DNA from: Pseudeuparius sepicola
Lineage: Eukaryota; Arthropoda; Insecta; Coleoptera; Anthribidae
Direction: 5' to 3'
Assembly (NCBI GenBank): GCA_963920635.1
Contig: OY987307.1
Location: forward strand, 20,971,735 to 21,035,734
DNA: 64,000 nucleotides
Positions 48,701 through 59,871 of the stretch are shown piece by piece. The position numbers and the translations under genes are program-made. The notes under the pieces were generated by a model, which saw only the letters and a list, made by a program, of their open reading frames with translations, had not been told where the DNA came from and made no database searches. Position 1 is the stretch's first letter. Every line of letters starts with the position of its first letter.

Positions 48701-51700
48701 CGAGTACGTTAAACGGGTAGTTTGACGAGTACGTTAAACGGGTAGTTTGACGAGTAGGTTAAACGGGTATTTTGACGAGTACGTGAAACGGGTAGTTTGA
48801 CGGGTACGTTAAACGGGTAGTTTGACGGGTACGTTAAACGGGTAGTTTGACGGGTACGTTAAACGGGTAGTTTGACGGGTACGTTAAACGGGTAGTTTGA
48901 CGAGTACGTTAAACGGGTAGTTTGAGGAGTACGTTAAACGAGTAGTTTGACGGGTACGTTAAACGGGTAGTTTGACGGGTACGTTAAACGGGTTTTGACG
49001 AGTACGTTAAACGGGTATTTTGACGAGTACGTTAAACGGGTAGTTTGACGGGTACGTTAAACGGGTAGTTTGACGAGTACGTTAAACGGGTAGTTTGACG
49101 AGTACGTTAAACGGGTAGTTTGAGGAGTACGTTAAACGGGTAGTTTGACGAGTACGTTAAACGGGTAGTTTGACGAGTACGTTAAACGGGTAGTTTGACG
49201 AGTACGTTAAAGGGGTAGTTCGACGAGTACGTTAAACGGGTAGTTTGACGGGTACGTTAAACGGGTAGTTTGACGAGTACGTTAAACGGGTAGTTCGACG
49301 GGTACGTTAAACGGGTAGTTTGACGGGTACGTTAAACGGGTAGTTTGACAGATACGTTAAACGAGTAGTTTGAGGAGTACGTTAAATGGGTAGCTTGACA
49401 GGTACGTTAAAAGGGTAGTTTGGGGAGTACTTTAAACGGGTAGTTTGACGGGTACGTTAAACGGGTAGTTTGACGGGTACGTTAAACGGGTAGTTTGACA
49501 GGTACGTTAAACGAGTAGTTTGAGTACGTTAAATGGGTAGTTTGACATGTACGTTAAAAGGGTAGTTTGGGGAGTACGTTAAACGGGTAGTTTGACGGGT
49601 ACGTTAAACGGGTAGTTTGACGGGTACGTTAAACGGGTAGTTTGGCGAGTACGTTAAACGGGTAGTTTGACGAGTACGTTAAACGGGTAGTTTGACGAGT
49701 ACGTTAAACGGGTAGTTTGACGAGTACGTTAAACGGGTAGTTTGGCGAGTACGTTAAACGGGTAGTTTGGCGAGTACGTTAAACGGGTAGTACGTTAAAC
49801 GGGTAGTTTGACGGGTACGTTAAACGGGTAGTTTGACGGGTACGTTAAACGGGTAGTTTGACGAGTACGTTAAACGGGTAGTTTGACGGGTACGTTAAAC
49901 GGGTAGTTTGACGAGTACGATAAACGGGTAGTTTGAGGAGTACGTTAAATGGGTAGTTTGACAGGTACGTTAAAAGGGTAGTTTGGGGAGTACGTTAAAC
50001 GGGTAGTTTGGCGAGTACGTTAAACGGGTAGTTTGGCGAGTACGTTAAACGGGTAGTACGTTAAACGGGTAGTTTGACGGGTACGTTAAACGGGTAGTTT
50101 GACGGGTACGTTAAACGGGTAGTTTGGCGAGTACGTTAAACGGGTAGTTTGACGAGTACGTTAAACGGGTAGTTTGACGAGTACGTTAAACGGGTAGTTT
50201 GACGAGTACGTTAAACGGGTAGTTTGGCGAGTACGTTAAACGGGTAGTTTGGCGAGTACGTTAAACGGGTAGTACGTTAAACGGGTAGTTTGACGGGTAC
50301 GTTAAACGGGTACGTTAAACGGGTAGTTTGACGGGTACGTTAAACGGGTAGTTTGACGAGTACGTTAAACGGGTAGTTTGACGGGTACGTTAAACGGGTA
50401 GTTTGACGAGTACGATAAACGGGTAGTTTGAGGAGTACGTTAAATGGGTAGTTTGACAGGTACGTTAAAAGGGTAGTTTGGGGAGTACGTTAAACGGGTA
50501 GTTTGACGAGTACGTTAAACGGGTAGTTTGACGGGTACGTTAAACGGGTAGTTTGACGAGTACGTTAAACGGGTAGTTTGAGGAGTACGTTAAACGGGTA
50601 GTTTGACGGGTACGTTAAACGGGTAGTTTGACGGGTACGTTAAACGGGTAGTTTGACGAGTACGTTAAACGGGTAGTTTGACGAGTACGTTAAACGGGTA
50701 TTTTGACGAGTACGTTAAAGGGGTAGTTTGACGGGTACGTTAAACGGGTAGTTTGACGAGTACGTTAAACGGGTAGTTTGACGAGTACGTTAAACGGGTA
50801 GTTTGACGAGTAGGTTAAACGGGTATTTTGACGAGTACGTGAAACGGGTAGTTTGACGGGTACGTTAAACGGGTAGTTTGACGGGTACGTTAAACGGGTA
50901 GTTTGACGAGTACGTTAAACGGGTAGTTTGACGGGTACGTTAAACGGGTAGTTTGACGAGTACGATAAACGGGTAGTTTGAGGAGTACGTTAAATGGGTA
51001 GTTTGACAGGTACGTTAAAAGGGTAGTTTGGGGAGTACGTTAAACGGGTAGTTTGACGGGTACGTTAAACGGGTAGTTTGACGGGTACGTTAAACGAGTA
51101 GTTTGGCGAGTACGTTAAACGGGTAGTACGTTAAACGGGTAGTTTGACGAGTACGTTAAACGGGTAGTTTGACGAGTACGTTAAACGGGTAGTTTGACGG
51201 GTACGTTAAACGGGTAGTTTGACGAGTATATTAAACGGGTAGTTTACGGGTACGTTAAACGGGTAGTTTGACGGGTACGTTAACCGGGTAGTTTGACGAG
51301 TACGTTAAACGGGTAGTTTGGCGAGTACGTTAAACGGGTAGTTTGACGAGTACGTTAAACGGGTAGTTTGACGGGTACGTTAAACGGGTAGTTTGACGAG
51401 TAGGTTAAACGGGTATTTTGACGAGTACGTTAAACGGGTAGTTTGACGAGTACGTTAAACGGGTAGTTTGACGGGTACGTTAAACGGGTAGTTTGACGAG
51501 TACGTTAAACGGGTAGTTTGACGAGTACGTTAAACGGGTAGTTTGACGGGTACGTTAAACGGGTAGTTTGACGAGTACGTTAAACGAGTAGTTTGACGGG
51601 TACGTTAAACGGGTAGTTTGACGAGTACGTTAAATGGGGAGATTGACAGGTACGTTAAAAGGGTAGTTTGAGGAGTACGTTAAACGGGTATTTTGACGAG

Positions 51701-52440
51701 TACGTTAAAGCGGTAGTTTGACGGGTACGTTAAACGGGTAGTTTGACGAGTAGGTTAAACGGGTATTTTGACGAGTACGTTAAACGGGTAGTTTGACGAG
51801 TACGTTAAACGGGTAGTTTGACGGGTACGTTAAACGGGTAGTTTGACGAGTACGTTAAACGGGTAGTTTGAGGAGTACGTTAAACGGGTAGTTTGACGGG
51901 TACGTTAAACGGGTAGTTTGACGGGTACGTTAAACGGGTAGTTTGACGAGTACGTTAAACGGGTAGTTTGACGAGTACGTTAAACGGGTATTTTGACGAG
52001 TACGTTAAAGGGGTAGTTTGACGGGTACGTTAAACGGGTAGTTTGACGAGTACGTTAAACGGGTAGTTTGACGAGTACGTTAAACGGGTAGTTTGACGAG
52101 TAGGTTAAACGGGTATTTTGACGAGTACGTGAAACGGGTAGTTTGACGGGTACGTTAAACGGGTAGTTTGACGGGTACGTTAAACGGGTAGTTTGACGGG
52201 TACGTTAAACGGGTAGTTTGACGGGTACGTTAAACGGGTAGTTTGACAGGTACGTTAAACGAGTAGTTTGAGGAGTACGTTAAATGGGTAGTTTGACAGG
52301 TACGTTAAAAGGGTAGTTTGGGGAGTACGTTAAACGGGTAGTTTGACGGGTACGTTAAACGGGTAGTTTGGCGAGTACGTTAAACGGGTAGTACGTTAAA
52401 CGGGTAGTTTGACGAGTACGTTAAACGGGTAGTTTGACGA
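39758..52440 (-). repeat. 25-bp satellite, reverse-orientation arm
   Basis: The same monomer appears as its reverse complement (core CGTTAAACGGGT), about 507 copies. The register holds exactly from about 40,261 to 48,961 (348 units), then irregular 10-bp and other deletions accumulate, including five GGGTAGTACGTTAAACGGG short units near 49,785, 50,055, 50,265, 51,120 and 52,385. Just right of the junction, 39,780-40,050 is the reverse complement of the variant order at about 38,830-38,600. Confidence 0.98.
40381..44570 (-). repeat. Higher-order duplication, 2.8-kb offset in reverse arm
   Basis: Variant order in 40,381-41,770 recurs at 43,181-44,570, exactly 2,800 bp away (112 monomers). Shared markers are GGGCATTTTGACGGG, AAATGGGGAAATTGACAGG and the TAGTTCGACGAG units. 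Single differences such as AAACGTGTAT at about 44,265 distinguish the copies. Confidence 0.85.
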
Positions 52441-52930
52441 GTATGTTAAACCGGTATTTTGGCCAGTAAGTACGTAAAACACGTAGGTTGGCTGGTACGT
52501 AAAACGGTTAGTTTGACAAGTCTCTCAGAAGTGTCGTTTATCCAGTAATTGAAACGGGTAATTTGACCTGTACGATATACGAGCAGTTTGACCAGTCTAT
52601 TAAATGGCTAATATGACCAGCTCGTTAAACTGGTATAATGGCCAATAGGTTAAGCGGGTAGCTTGTCCAGTGCTTTAAACGGGTAGCGGGACGTTAAATG
52701 GATAGTATGGCTAGTACTTTAAACGTATAGTTTGAAAAGTACATTGAACTGGTAGTTTGACTGGTCCATTAAGCGGTTGGTACGATCAGTACGTAAAATG
52801 GATTGTTTCGCTAGTATCTTAGATTGGTAGCTTGACAAGTCTTCCAGCCCATTAAAGTTGTAATATGATCGACACTTCGCGAAACTAACTAGCAGTTTGG
52901 TCACCGACTTAGAAGACTAGTTTGCAGTAG
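52440..52930 (-). repeat. Degenerate right edge of the 25-bp satellite
   Basis: Reverse-orientation monomers decay rapidly here: TTTAAACGGGTAGCGGGACG, then ATTGAACTGGTAGTTTGACT, then hardly recognisable units up to about 52,930. The edge monomers are not the mirror image of the left-edge monomers as far as I can align them by eye. Confidence 0.85.
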
Positions 52931-53279
52931 TAACTGACAAACCTACTTTATGCATTCACCATACTACTGGACGTATCGCTTAAAGTATAGTTATTATTCC
53001 AGGTTTGTCAAACGTTTAACGGCATTTAGAATACTAAAGTACTATTTGGATTCCGCTTTCATTGCTAACTTTAAATTGAAATGAATTGTTGTTAGGAATG
53101 CTCGGATTTGAATAAATATGTAAATCGAACAGGTAGTATACTCAAATATTTTGAAGGGGCTTGGTTTTGGGAAGGTATGCAATAATATGATCTATAGAGT
53201 AGGGATTACATAGTTTTGTGAACGAAGAAAATAAACGCAAACAACAACACGTTGCTTTATTTCTAAACCTTCTAACGTT
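52931..53279. other. Unassigned AT-rich DNA beside the satellite
   Basis: No gene, repeat or RNA feature recognised. Confidence 0.5.
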
Positions 53280-53780
53280 TCCTTCATAGGCGTCCGTGCC
53301 CTGGAATGCCCCGTGTCCCTCGCTCTGTAATCTACGTCAAATAAAATTCGAGGCCGGGCGAGACGAATCTCTCCCCCCCCCCCGCCGTTTCCTCTTCTTT
53401 CTCCCTCCCCGCCTTGCCTCCTCGAGGAGGACCGGATAGAGTGGGGGGAACGAGTTCAGAAAAGGGGGTGAATACATTTTATAAATTATACCGGCGCGGG
53501 GAGAGGAAGGGGGGGCGAGACGTCAGGCGGGGACTTCGGAAAGAATCGATTTTTAATTAGATCGCCTTGGAGGGCGAACGAGCGGGGTCGGGGGACGCGG
53601 AGGGGGGGGGGGGCAGATTAAGGGAGGGTGGGCCCGGGCGGTTTGGGGTTGCCGTTAGCGGTGATCCGAGCGGCGTCTTATTAGGCGAAGACGGCTGCAT
53701 AAATAATAAAATGATAATGTTGCGGGCGGTTCGGTTTCCGCGTGTGTGGGTTACCGAATCGCTTTCGCTGAGGCCCTATT
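53280..53780. other. GC-rich, CpG-rich island
   Basis: The strongest GC island in the window, with poly-C (about 53,372-53,381) and poly-G runs and many CG dinucleotides. A 123-codon frame starting at 53,567 is glycine/arginine-rich only because of base composition, then continues into AT-rich DNA; I do not call it. Promoter or conserved noncoding function is possible but unproven. Confidence 0.4.
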
Positions 53781-53942
53781 CGGCAATTAAAAGAACACTT
53801 TCGATATGGAATTCTGCTTTTAAAGTTATCGAAGTTATTGCCTCGGAGTATACCTACCGACGCCACGTAGGGAGCTTTGATACAATTTATTGGCGAGCTG
53901 AAAACATAACTCAGAAAATTGTAAGAAAGCAAAAGTAATATG

Positions 53943-55369
53943 CCCTTTCAAATTGCCCACCATTGGTATTTTTGAAACGGTAAGATCTACAAGGTTGGTT
54001 AAATTAGACAAAAAATGCGCATTTTGATGTGTTTCAAGAATCTGTAAAGAAATTTGACATAGCTCACGTGATTACTAAAATAACCTGAAAAAACTGAAAA
54101 CTTCCACTTTTTTATTTTGTCCGTAACTTTTTTAATATCAAACGGAATTGAATGAAATTTGGTGGAATTACGTAATTAGGTACGGGCTTTCGAATACACT
54201 ATTCAGAAAAATTCTCTGCCCACTGGATCTTTAGGTGAACCAAATTTCGATTTTCTTATGGCGGCCATATTGGATTTTACCACCATTGGATAGAGCAAAA
54301 AATTACGAATACAACCATGTATCACAACATCTAATTAAACCCACTTAAATGTCAAATTTCTAATATTTTAAATATTTTGAAGCGCGGCACTAGGCCATGA
54401 TACCGAAAACAATATCAATAACTGTCACCTAATAAACTGAAACGTCAGTTAGTTCCCATAACTATACCCCGAACGAAGGCAGCCCAACAAAACTATTTTC
54501 CGAAGGTTGTGTAGGCGTATGGAAGCGGATGCGACGTTACAAAACAAAAGAAGAAATGATTTTGTAAGAGCTAGAGGAGCTGTAAGTGAAATCAATGTTT
54601 TGGCTCAAATTCATTTAAATCCAGAGACATCGCAAAGGAAAATTGCTAGCGAATGTGGTTTGTCGTTAGGGGCAGTTAACAAGATTTTAAAAAAGCACAG
54701 AACAATGTGTGATATGGATCGCAGAACCTTACTTTGCATTCAAAATAATGGACAGCATTTTCAGCAGCTGGTTTGAAATAGAGTTTACTATTTTTTATTA
54801 GTAGATATTTAGTTTCTTGTTCCTATTAAAATAACGTTAAATAAATAAACTTTTGACATCAAATTTGACGTTTCTGTTTATTAGGTGACAGTTATTGATA
54901 TTGTTTTCGGAATCATGGCCTACTGCCTGGCTTCAAAACATTTAAAATATTAGAAATTTGACATTTAAGTGGGTTTAATTAGGTGTTGTGATACATGGTT
55001 GTATTCGTAATTTTTTGCTCTATCCAATGGTGGTAATATCCAATATGGCCGCCATAAGAAAATCTAAATTTGGTTATGAACACCAGAGAATTTTTCTGAA
55101 TAGTGCATTCGAAAGCCCGTACCTAATTACGTAATTCCACCAAATTTCATTCAATTCCGTTTGATATTAAAAAAGTTACGGACAAAATAAAAAAGTGGAA
55201 GTTTTCAGTTTTTTTCAGGTTATTTTAGTAACCACGTGAGCTATGTCAAATTTCTTTACAGATTCTTGAAACACATCAAAATGCGCAACTTTTGTCTAAT
55301 TTAACCAACCTTGCAGCTCTTACCGCTTCAAAAATACCAATGGTGGACATTTTGAAAGGGAACACCCTG
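53943..55369 (+). mobile_element. Long-inverted-repeat Tc1/mariner-like element, internally deleted
   Basis: Arms of about 500 bp (about 53,943-54,448 and 54,866-55,369) are reverse complements with scattered differences. Shared blocks include CCACCATTGGTATTTTTGAA, CGTACCTAATTACGTAATTC (reverse arm) and ACTGTCACCTAATAAAC. The right end is AACACCCTG followed by TA; the left end has lost the matching CAGGGTGTT, so its terminus is decayed. A small transposase-derived frame sits between the arms. An AATAAA signal follows it at 54,840. Inside the arms are GGCGGCCATATTGGATTTTA-type sequences. Confidence 0.8.
54519..54776 (+). CDS. Internally deleted mariner-like transposase (HTH plus C-terminal tail), 85 aa
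   Basis: The start is ATG at 54,519; an upstream TTG extends the frame but lacks support. Residues about 28-62 (VLAQIHLNPETSQRKIASEC then GLSLGAVNKILKKH) form a helix-turn-helix like the N-terminal DNA-binding domain of a widespread insect Tc1/mariner-related transposase group. The last residues, CIQNNGQHFQQLV, resemble the usual C-terminal end of the same proteins. The whole DDE catalytic domain (roughly 250 residues in relatives) is missing, yet the two ends are joined in frame and end at TGA. If expressed it could bind element ends without catalysis, which is inference. Alternatively it is just a deletion derivative that has not yet decayed. Confidence 0.65.
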   Translation: MEADATLQNKRRNDFVRARGAVSEINVLAQIHLNPETSQRKIASECGLSLGAVNKILKKHRTMCDMDRRTLLCIQNNGQHFQQLV

Positions 55370-55371
55370 TA

Positions 55372-56215
55372 TTTTTAAAGATTCATAATTCTAGTTTCAC
55401 TGTCAAAAACAAAACCAGGTGAGATCAAAGTTATATGTGATTTACTAATATAGAAAGCACTTCTCTAATAATAATCCAGATAACCTATATTCTCAAAAAG
55501 ACAACCGAACACCATGCTTCAAAGTCAATCGAAAAATTGTACTTTACAAAGTGGAAAATGTGTCTAAAGACTCCTACATACACACACTACAATCTACAGG
55601 GTCCCCGCAGATTTCCTAGTGTATAGACAAATTGTCCCGATTGATTGACTGATTGACCTTTCTTTGAGACAAAAAATATGAACTATCTGATTCAGGATTC
55701 TATATCGACAGATTCTAATTCTCTCATGACATTTCTATGGCAACATTTCTGTAAGTAATTTTTAAGTTCTTATTTCCTTTTCTTATTTTCCGTAATCGAT
55801 GTTGCAGTTGTTGATAAACCGATATTAACTATTAACCACACAGCGACTATTTTTTTCAATATCTTGGGAGCCATGGCACCTGTTTCGCCACTAAAGTTGA
55901 AATTATAACTGACAGAGAATGTGGATACAAGGCAATCCGAGACATAACTTTAAGACGTTTCTAATTCGGAGTTATGTGTTGGGTTTAAATGTACCCAGTG
56001 TATGAAGTGTGCCCCTACTCCCCTTACTTACAAAATGAGGAAAAAAAATTGAAATTTGCAGTTAAAATTTAAAAAATACGACAACAAACGTAATTTGCTT
56101 TGAATAAGGAGTTAAAGACTCAACGAGAAATGGCAAGTTATAGTGATTATTTCCCTCATACTGCTTGCATCCAATAAGGTAGCTCCTTCCATAAAAATCC
56201 AACCAATCATATGCC
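55372..56215. other. Unassigned AT-rich DNA
   Basis: No gene or repeat recognised beyond short GATTGACTGATTGACC-like phrases near 55,640. Confidence 0.5.
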
Positions 56216-56265
56216 GCTGCTAGCGATAATTGCACTTGTGCAAATTATCACTAGTAATCACCCTA

Positions 56266-56356
56266 GTGCTTGAATTATTGCCGGAAATTTTTCGAGTACA
56301 CGAATTTTTTATGAAGAAAATTCGTGTACTCGAAAATTTTCCGGATATTAATTCAA
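56266..56356. repeat. Strong 91-bp hairpin
   Basis: CTTGAATTATTGCCGG on the left pairs with CCGGATATTAATTCAAG on the right. Inside, CCGGAAATTTTTCGAGTACA pairs with TGTACTCGAAAATTTTCCGG, leaving a loop of about 6 bp. A smaller palindrome (GATAATTGCACTTGTGCAAATTATC) lies at 56,224-56,248. It is probably a foldback/MITE. The stem is long enough to form a cruciform or a small hairpin RNA. Confidence 0.8.
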
Positions 56357-57019
56357 GAAAGTGGGGGATTCGGTAAGAAAATTCCATACCTACACGTAAA
56401 TTAAACGAAATTATTATCAAAATTTTTGTCGGGTATCTAATTGTTACAATGTCACATTATAATAATGACATTTGTCAAAAAAATTTCCGCTGTAATCACC
56501 TCCTGCTGCCTTGAGCAAGTGTGAATATTTCCGGAAATTAATTTTTTGAATTGCCATGACAACGAAGTAAAAAATGAGCCTCTGATTGGTCAAAAAAGGT
56601 AGGTCTGGAATTTCCGCGGTAATTGCACTTGCATCCGCGAATCTGTTGGATACAAACACGTACCTACTTCTTAAAGTTTGTGTGTTTCACACTGTTCTAA
56701 ATTATGCAGCTTATAAATTATGCTGCGGTACTATTAAGCATTGTATCAATGAATTTATATAACTTTTACATTGCTAAATTTTTGTTATTGGACCTCCGTC
56801 TCCGTTTAAATTTATGGCACATTCAGAAAATAAACCAACGCTGACAGGGTGTAGGTATAATCGCATTTGCCTTGGATATCCAAGCGTCATGTTTGTTTAC
56901 TCGAACGCTACAGTCGAAGCTGTCAATAAACTCGTTCAAAATTAATCGTTTTGGAAATGTAAACATAGAAAAAATTAATACAGAAATTATTAAATCGTAT
57001 TCGAGTAATAATCTCGACA
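56357..57019. other. Unassigned AT-rich DNA with scattered repeat fragments
   Basis: Short pieces related to the flanking hairpins (TTTCCGGAAATTAATT near 56,530; GGTAATTGCACTTGC near 56,615) suggest decayed foldback sequence. No gene recognised. Confidence 0.4.
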
Positions 57020-57285
57020 AATACCACTCGTGCCGGAAATTTTTCTAGATAATTTTATTCTCAAGCCCTATTTTGCCCATTAGCAAAACCACTCTTACAA
57101 ATTGGGCTTTTGTTTTCAGAGATAAAATCCCGAGAGCGAAGCTCGATAAAATCCCGAGAGCGAAACTCGAGGGATTTTATCAGAAAATAAAAGACCAATT
57201 TATACTCGTGATCTTTCTAGGAAAATAGCGCTTTCAAAAAAATTATCGAAAAAAAATGCGGCACTTGTGATATTACATACGATAA
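57020..57285. repeat. Foldback element with internal 24-bp tandem duplication
   Basis: Arms of about 110 bp (57,020-57,131 and 57,169-57,285) pair through GTGCCG, GATAATTTT, CTATTTT and GATAAAATCCC/GGGATTTTATC blocks. At the centre the 24-bp unit starting GATAAAATCCCGAGAGCGAA occurs twice (57,121-57,144 and 57,145-57,168) with one difference. It looks like a MITE; no target duplication was found. Confidence 0.65.
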
Positions 57286-57670
57286 AACACGTAGGGAGAT
57301 ACTAGAAATTTAGTAGATTCTCCTGGCATGTTTCATTTTCTTTTCAGTTTCTCCCATTTTTTTAAATAAAATATAGAATCCAAAGTTTTAAGGTACTACT
57401 CCTTTTTCCCCTCAAAAGATGGCGTTGAATACAAACAGTGTGATGAAATGAGGTTGAAACTCAAAAAATTGAACAAGAAGGAAAATAATTAGAAATCAGC
57501 CTTCCTTTTGCGGTGATAGTTGTTGGCAATGCTTATTAATAAACTCTATGAACTACAGTAATATCCACGAATTAATTATGTAATTTTCTAATTAAAATTA
57601 TCAATCAGTTTAAAAATGAATCGTATTAGCCCATTATTTCTAACTATGCTTTTGTTTTGTTTCTTTTCAG
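57286..57670. other. Unassigned DNA, possible intron 3' end
   Basis: AT-rich DNA ending in the polypyrimidine tract TTTTGTTTTGTTTCTTTTCAG (57,650-57,670), a strong splice-acceptor match. Nothing else recognised. Confidence 0.4.
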
Positions 57671-57796
57671 GATGCCCCCAATCCCCAAGGATGCCATCAG
57701 GATGCTCTTGCTGTAGGCATACAGATTGGTCTACTTGATTTAACCAACCAGTTCCTTTTGGAACTCAACAAAATTTCGAAAGAATTCGCTTATTAA
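57671..57796 (+). CDS. Possible terminal coding exon of an unknown gene
   Basis: Directly after the strong acceptor ending TTTCTTTTCAG, one frame stays open for 41 codons and ends at TAA (57,794-57,796). It begins DAPNPQGCHQDALAVG, continues IQIGLLDLTNQFLLELNK and ends in FAY. An ATTAAA poly(A)-signal variant follows at about 57,836. The composition is protein-like rather than AT-driven, with mixed charges and an amphipathic leucine-rich segment. I do not recognise the family, and no partner exon was found in the window; the upstream exon would lie beyond or be hidden in the AT-rich DNA. A second frame starting at ATG 57,672 is only 14 codons. It may instead be chance. Confidence 0.4.
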   Translation, partial: DAPNPQGCHQDALAVGIQIGLLDLTNQFLLELNKISKEFAY

Positions 57797-58225
57797 TTAT
57801 TAGACCTACGTTTTCGTCTTCTCGGGGTTAATTTTAATTAAATGGTATACAGTGTGACCCAGGTTTTATATGTTCAACTTCTCAGTCGAGTGGGACATGA
57901 AAACAGTTCTTGATGTCTCTTAAACCAACATCTCTCTATGCAAAAATATAGTATGGAGAATTACCAGTGAAGTAGCATAATAAGGTATAAGGCTTTAAAT
58001 GTTACTCAAAAAGCCTACTCTCTATATTATGTATATTGAATTTCAATGATCCACATCTCATATTTTATTTCGCAGATTAATATCTCCTAGTCATCAAAGG
58101 TAATTTTATGTCCCTAATCATACAGTAAACGTTAAATGTACTTTTACTTTAGTTATTTATTTTCGTTTAGTCCGATTTATAAGTTGTCCTCGACTTTAAT
58201 ATTAATAATATATTAATAATAATTC
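57797..58225. other. Unassigned AT-rich DNA
   Basis: Possibly 3' untranslated or intergenic sequence. It ends in an AT-rich TTAATAATATATTAATAAT stretch that probably belongs to the tail of the adjacent SINE. Confidence 0.4.
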
Positions 58226-58540
58226 TTACCCTCACAATGCTCCACACTAGGAGTACCGCAGAAGCAACTGAATGCTTGTGCGGGGGATGGGGATGGGGGC
58301 AATTACTATTATTTTGTCATCGTTGCCATTTGCGGCTAGGACCAACTTTTCCCCATAGAACGAGGATAGCAGTCGCTCATGTACTATGAAAAACCCTAGA
58401 AAACCATAGTAATCCCAATGATTGTAGGACAATAATCTGCCTCGATCTCGATTCGAACCAAGGTGGATCGAAGGCAGGAAAACATGCAGGCCAAATAGCT
58501 GGCGACGCTACGAACATCACCACCGCTGCCGATATTGGTT
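58226..58540 (-). mobile_element. tRNA-related SINE
   Basis: Read on the minus strand, a head of about 85 bp carries GTAGCGTCGCCAGC (A-box-like) followed, about 35 bp later, by GGTTCGAATC, a perfect RNA polymerase III B box. A unique body then follows down to about 58,226, ending in a TAAGAATTATTATTAATAT-type tail. This head-body-tail order is that of tRNA-derived SINEs. No clear target duplication was found. Confidence 0.6.
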
Positions 58541-59244
58541 ACATAAACGTGCAAAAAAGACCATTTGTATTCGCTTATTCTTATTCTTTGAAATTGAACA
58601 TTGAGATTAATAAATTGATATCTAGTTGAAAACTCGTTCTAACAATCTGATTTCCTGAAGTAACTTCCAATACCATTGGCCCGAATGAATATCCATTTTG
58701 CAACACTTCCAAATTTCTAAGTTATTCCTCCCGCCGGAAAACTAATCAAATCCAAACGTAATTCGCAGCCATTTCGCCCGCGATCCCTTTAATTTCCTTC
58801 AATAAAGTCCCGTTTTTAAGTGCCCATTATAAAACTTGAGTGTGCAGCGGAGTTTTCTTAATGCGAGATAGCGCTGGACGGTTTTCGACAACGACCGGAG
58901 AATATCATTAGACGTAGAATAAAGCTCTACCGAAAATGACCATATTATGGAGCCGAGGTAATATAGTCAGTTGTTGCCATGTCGTCCCTATACAAGCAGA
59001 AATAGGGGCCGAAATTTTGACCACTTATTCACCTAATTCATTGAAAGCCAGCAGGTTTTTTTACAAGCTTATATTTAACTTGCCCTGTTAGTGTATGTAT
59101 GTGTGGGTCGAATCTTGCAAGCTGAATTAGAACCTTTTTCCTGACATCCGATTGAGCTGAAATTTTGCATACACCTTTAGTTCCGGTGACAATATTGCAA
59201 TACTAAATATTGTAATACTTTCAAAATGGCCGCCGCTTCAACAT
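58541..59244. other. Unassigned DNA with transposon-like fragments
   Basis: No gene recognised. CCGATTGAGCTGAAATTTTG near 59,149 is a phrase common in arthropod repeats, and together with the following ATGGCCGCC-rich sequence it probably belongs to the host repeat of the piggyBac insertion. A moderately GC-rich patch lies at about 58,730-58,910. Confidence 0.4.
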
Positions 59245-59597
59245 GGCGGATGATGTATTTTCTGTAATAAATGAAAGGGCTTGAAAAGTAGAAAAACGAT
59301 AAAGTTAGTGACATCACACTAAATTCAATATGGCCGCCCCTCTAAGATGGCTGATGATGTATTTTTTGTCAACCCCCTTAACCTATTAGCGCCTTGCGTT
59401 ACCATATGGCAACGTCCAATAGGTGATCTTTTCGACGCGTCCTAACTTGTTAGCGATTTTATTTCGTTTACGGTAGGAATCTTATTACCGACGTATTACT
59501 GTTTGGAATACATTCGTACTGGCAAATTCAGTTTACATTTGATTGTTAGAGTGTGAGCAGTGCTAGAATATACCATTCAAATAAATCATCGAAAAAA

Positions 59598-59871
59598 ATG
59601 GAGCCTAGGTTTGAGTAAGTATGTTTATTTTTATGTGTCATATATTTTTGTTACTTTGGATTTATATTTATGTATAGAATGCGTTAGAGTATTCATTGAC
59701 AAAATATAAAGACATTTTACTAAAAACTAGCTGACTTACATATTCGTAAACATGACTGTTGCCATATGGCAACGCTAGGCGCTTACATTCAGTAAATATT
59801 TATTTTTCAATTCCAGGAGAGGATTCTCAGTTTCTCAAGCACTAGATATGATTTACAATGATGAAACTTAG
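59598..59871 (+). pseudogene. piggyBac transposase N-terminus, two exons
   Basis: Exon 1 (59,598-59,614) encodes MEPRF plus two bases, then GTAAGT. A 202-bp intron ends TTTCAATTCCAG at 59,816. Exon 2 restores the frame as [18 protein letters not shown], then stop at 59,869-59,871. The ...EALD-like N-terminal helix is typical of piggyBac-derived transposases. The intron carries a perfect 16-bp palindrome GTTGCCATATGGCAAC (59,758-59,773). A large deletion joins this N-terminus to the catalytic-domain piece that follows in a different frame. Confidence 0.6.

Noticed and set aside
20131..52930. CRISPR-like regular spacing
   Set aside because: The repeats are continuous 25-bp monomers with no unique spacers and the context is eukaryotic, so this is a satellite.
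20131..52930. Telomeric array
   Set aside because: The monomer is not the insect TTAGG repeat, and the array is internal and changes orientation.
53567..53938. 123-codon frame starting in the GC-rich island
   Set aside because: The N-terminus is a translation of G-runs, the frame crosses a composition change, and there is no domain.
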